A stretch of 44,213 nt of DNA from an uncultured Bacteroidales bacterium. GTDB taxonomy: Bacteria > Bacteroidota > Bacteroidia > Bacteroidales > UBA3663. Location: the NCBI GenBank assembly GCA_937899265.1, contig CALBPV010000008.1:1-44213 (forward strand), in the 5' to 3' direction. Each line of letters starts with the position of its first letter. Position 1 is the first letter of the stretch. Under the pieces are notes generated by a model. That model saw nothing but the letters and a program-made list of their open reading frames with translations, was not told the origin of the DNA and ran no database searches. The position numbers and the translations under genes are program-made. Shown one piece after another: positions 42,579-44,213 of the stretch.

Positions 42579-43799
42579 ATGTGTAGGAAACCCTTCTGGA
42601 CTCTTCTCCTTCTGCTGCTCGCAATGCCCCTCGGCATGGCGGCCCAGGATGCCGTCACCGCATCGGGAACCGTGGTCGATGCCACCGGCGAACCGCTCAT
42701 CGGCTGTACCGTCCTTCAGAAAGGCTCGGCTAACGGCACAACCACCGACATCGACGGCAACTTCAAACTCCAGGTGCCCCGCAGCAGCGTGCTCGTAATC
42801 TCGTTCATCGGATACAAGGCGCAGGAACTCAAGCCGGCCGAGGGCATGAAAGTCGTGCTCAAGGAAGACAGCCAGCTCATGGAGGAGGTCGTTGTCGTGG
42901 GGTACGGCACCATGAAACGAAGCGACATCACTGGTTCCGTCGTGTCCGTCAAGGCCGAGGGAATGCAGCAGACATCAGCCTCTACCATGGACCAGATGCT
43001 TCAGGGACGTGCCGCAGGTATGCAACTCACCTCCAACAGCGGTGCCGCCGGCGGTTCGTCAAGCATCCTCATCCGCGGCGTCAACTCCCTCAACTCGTCC
43101 AACGAACCCGTCTATGTCATTGACGGTGCCATCGTCACCTCCGAGGCCGGCTCCAACGTCTATAGCAACCCGCTGGCCGACCTCAACCCCAACGACGTGG
43201 AAAGCATCGAGATTCTCAAGGATGCCTCGGCAACCGCCATCTACGGAGCACAGGCCGCCAACGGCGTCATTATCGTCAACATGAAGAAAGGCTTCGAGGG
43301 CAGTGCCCCCAAAATAGGATTCAAGGCTCAGGTGGGATGGGACATGTATGCCAATACCCCTATGGATGCCACTGCTAAAAAAAGTTTATATCCGGCACTT
43401 CGCGAACAGATAAAGGGGCGCGGCGAGTTGGAATCCGTGGAACGATTGCTAAACTGGGTGCAGACAGCCTTCGTCTATGAATATGATGACAAAGTGTGGG
43501 GAGGCGACAGAGCTTTCTTTCCCGATGAGACACTCTACTACCCATATTGTGACTGCGAAGACCGTTCTATTCTGTTCACCAGGCTGGTTCGTGACTTGCT
43601 TGGTCTGAAGTGTATCCTCATATACTATCCTGGGCATCTTGCGTCGGCAGTATGTTTCACAGACAGAGTAGTGGGCGATTACATCAATGTGAATGGTAGC
43701 AGGTATGTAGTCTGTGATCCCACCTACATAGGCGCATCGGTAGGCCACACCATGCCTGATATGGATAATGCGTCTGCAAAGGTAATTGTGCTGCCATGA
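42579..43799 (+). CDS. SusC-like receptor N-terminus joined in frame to a transglutaminase-like C-terminus (chimera)
   Basis: Residues 1-22 are a signal peptide (MCRKPFWTLLLLLLAMPLGM). Residues about 28-97 are the carboxypeptidase-regulatory-like domain (SGTVVDATGEPLIGCTVLQK), followed by the TonB-box region (EEVVVVGYGTMKRSDITGSV) and the receptor plug (SILIRGVNSLNSSNEPVYVI; SIEILKDASATAIYGAQAAN), up to about residue 263. A SusC protein would go on for some 700 residues of barrel. Here residues about 268-406 are instead a transglutaminase-like end: CDCEDRSILFTRLVRDLLGL (Cys326), YPGHLASAVCF (His353), VVCDPTYIGASVGHTM (Asp380), i.e. a full Cys-His-Asp set. Base composition drops across the join (about 43365-43385). 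Either a true gene fusion or a wrong assembly join. Confidence 0.75.
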   Translation: MCRKPFWTLLLLLLAMPLGMAAQDAVTASGTVVDATGEPLIGCTVLQKGSANGTTTDIDGNFKLQVPRSSVLVISFIGYKAQELKPAEGMKVVLKEDSQLMEEVVVVGYGTMKRSDITGSVVSVKAEGMQQTSASTMDQMLQGRAAGMQLTSNSGAAGGSSSILIRGVNSLNSSNEPVYVIDGAIVTSEAGSNVYSNPLADLNPNDVESIEILKDASATAIYGAQAANGVIIVNMKKGFEGSAPKIGFKAQVGWDMYANTPMDATAKKSLYPALREQIKGRGELESVERLLNWVQTAFVYEYDDKVWGGDRAFFPDETLYYPYCDCEDRSILFTRLVRDLLGLKCILIYYPGHLASAVCFTDRVVGDYINVNGSRYVVCDPTYIGASVGHTMPDMDNASAKVIVLP

Positions 43800-43941
43800 A
43801 GCAGTATCCCCAAACATCCCCTAGGACACTATTGATCTTCGTGCCCTGAAATGACAAACAATCCATTCCCTTAGATAGAAATTGAGTCGGCAGATGCCAA
43901 AGGACTATAAGCCAACGAAAGACATGAAGTCAAAACAATGA

Positions 43942-43976
43942 GGGTGTGTCAAAATAGGCACACCCCTCTTTTTTTG
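43942..43976 (+). terminator. Hairpin terminator
   Basis: Stem GGGTGTG (43942-43948) with CACACCC (43959-43965), 10-nt loop, followed by a run of T from 43969. It lies between the chimera and the convergent partial gene. Similar GGGTGTGTCAAAA sequences occur at ends of some Bacteroidetes mobile elements, from memory. Confidence 0.7.
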
Positions 43977-44009
43977 TTATCAACAGGCTGCAAAATGCCC
44001 TTGAAATCC

Positions 44010-44187
44010 CTACCGGGCCATTTTGGCAGTCTGCATCACCCACCTGTCTATGGTGCGTGTCTCCTTGGAGAAGTTCACACCGATGAGATATGTCTGCTTG
44101 TTGTCTTGGGTGAACTGCAAGGGATAGTCTTTTGACTTGATCTGCTCTAAGGCCTCCTCCGCTGTTCCGTCGAGTTTGAACTCCATG
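44010..44187 (-). CDS. AAA-ATPase-like / PD-(D/E)XK nuclease protein, C-terminal fragment
   Basis: Fifty-nine residues are visible, running in from the right edge: MEFKLDGTAEEALEQIKSKD ... TYLIGVNFSKETRTIDRWVM, ending in TAG at 44010. This is the terminal part of the common Bacteroidetes family of ATP-binding proteins with a C-terminal PD-(D/E)XK nuclease-like domain (the MEFK matches its E-x-K strand). The ATG at 44186 is not a start; the genuine 5' part is cut off by adapter sequence. Reading on through the adapter gives FPTRRSSDL in frame. Confidence 0.75.
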
Positions 44188-44213
44188 AGATCGGAAGAGC
44201 GTCGTGTAGGGAA
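44188..44213. other. Illumina adapter sequence at the contig end
   Basis: The last 26 bases start AGATCGGAAGAGC and continue GTCGTGTAGGGAA, identical to the beginning of the TruSeq universal adapter as it appears in reads. It is not part of the organism. Confidence 0.97.

Noticed and set aside
43942..43976. End of an insertion sequence
   Set aside because: The GGGTGTGTCAAAA stretch recalls some element ends, but there is no second copy or transposase here; it works as an ordinary terminator hairpin.

Overview
This window is a piece of a Bacteroidales genome, most likely Prevotellaceae or a close relative; it is probably a contig from a metagenome or draft assembly. The evidence is a fused SecDF, a hybrid two-component (HTCS) regulator next to a SusC-type gene, the Bacteroidetes-only DUF4954, DUF4293 and DUF2851 proteins, an N-terminally short lipoprotein BamD, and many promoters with the Bacteroidetes -7 box TAnnTTTG instead of TATAAT. 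Most genes are GC-rich and strongly codon-biased, so long antisense shadow ORFs are common.

Layout. 1-1850: 3' end of a large surface protein. 1923-7081 (minus): housekeeping operon bamD-rpoZ-DUF4293-DUF4954-DUF2851. 7258-8562 (minus): myo-inositol-phosphate synthase. 8713-9201: ECF sigma factor. 9214-13314 (minus): secDF then manA. 13521-17104 (plus): Ig-like lipoprotein, DUF3108 protein, YigZ. 17101-19111 (minus): Tol/Exb-type energiser (ExbB, ExbD, TonB/TolA-like). 19312-20115: NAD kinase. 20126-22192 (minus): tetR-fabG-rluA with a palindromic candidate operator. 22409-27172: glycogen/alpha-glucan block (debranching enzyme, glycosyltransferase, GH57), then rubredoxin, an OprO/P-type porin and a sodium:solute symporter. 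30498-31670 (minus): low-molecular-weight tyrosine phosphatase with a helicase-associated-domain mini-protein, and a Phd/YefM antitoxin whose toxin seems deleted down to 14 codons.

31700-34570 is the accessory part: a 41-bp tandem array, palindromic GC-rich repeats, a degenerate heptamer array, a 33-bp direct-repeat array ending just before the start codon of a DUF4143-type AAA ATPase, and a 52-bp repeat on both sides of that ATPase gene. 34777-43799 is a polysaccharide utilisation locus: GH115 alpha-glucuronidase, a small secreted protein, an HTCS sensor-regulator and the N-terminal part of a SusC-like receptor, which suggests glucuronoxylan as the target.

The right end is not clean. The SusC reading frame runs in frame into the catalytic end of a transglutaminase-like protein, and the last 26 bases are Illumina adapter sequence. 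Everything right of about 43370 could therefore be an assembly join and should be treated with caution. I see no tRNA, rRNA, CRISPR array, prophage or complete insertion sequence.
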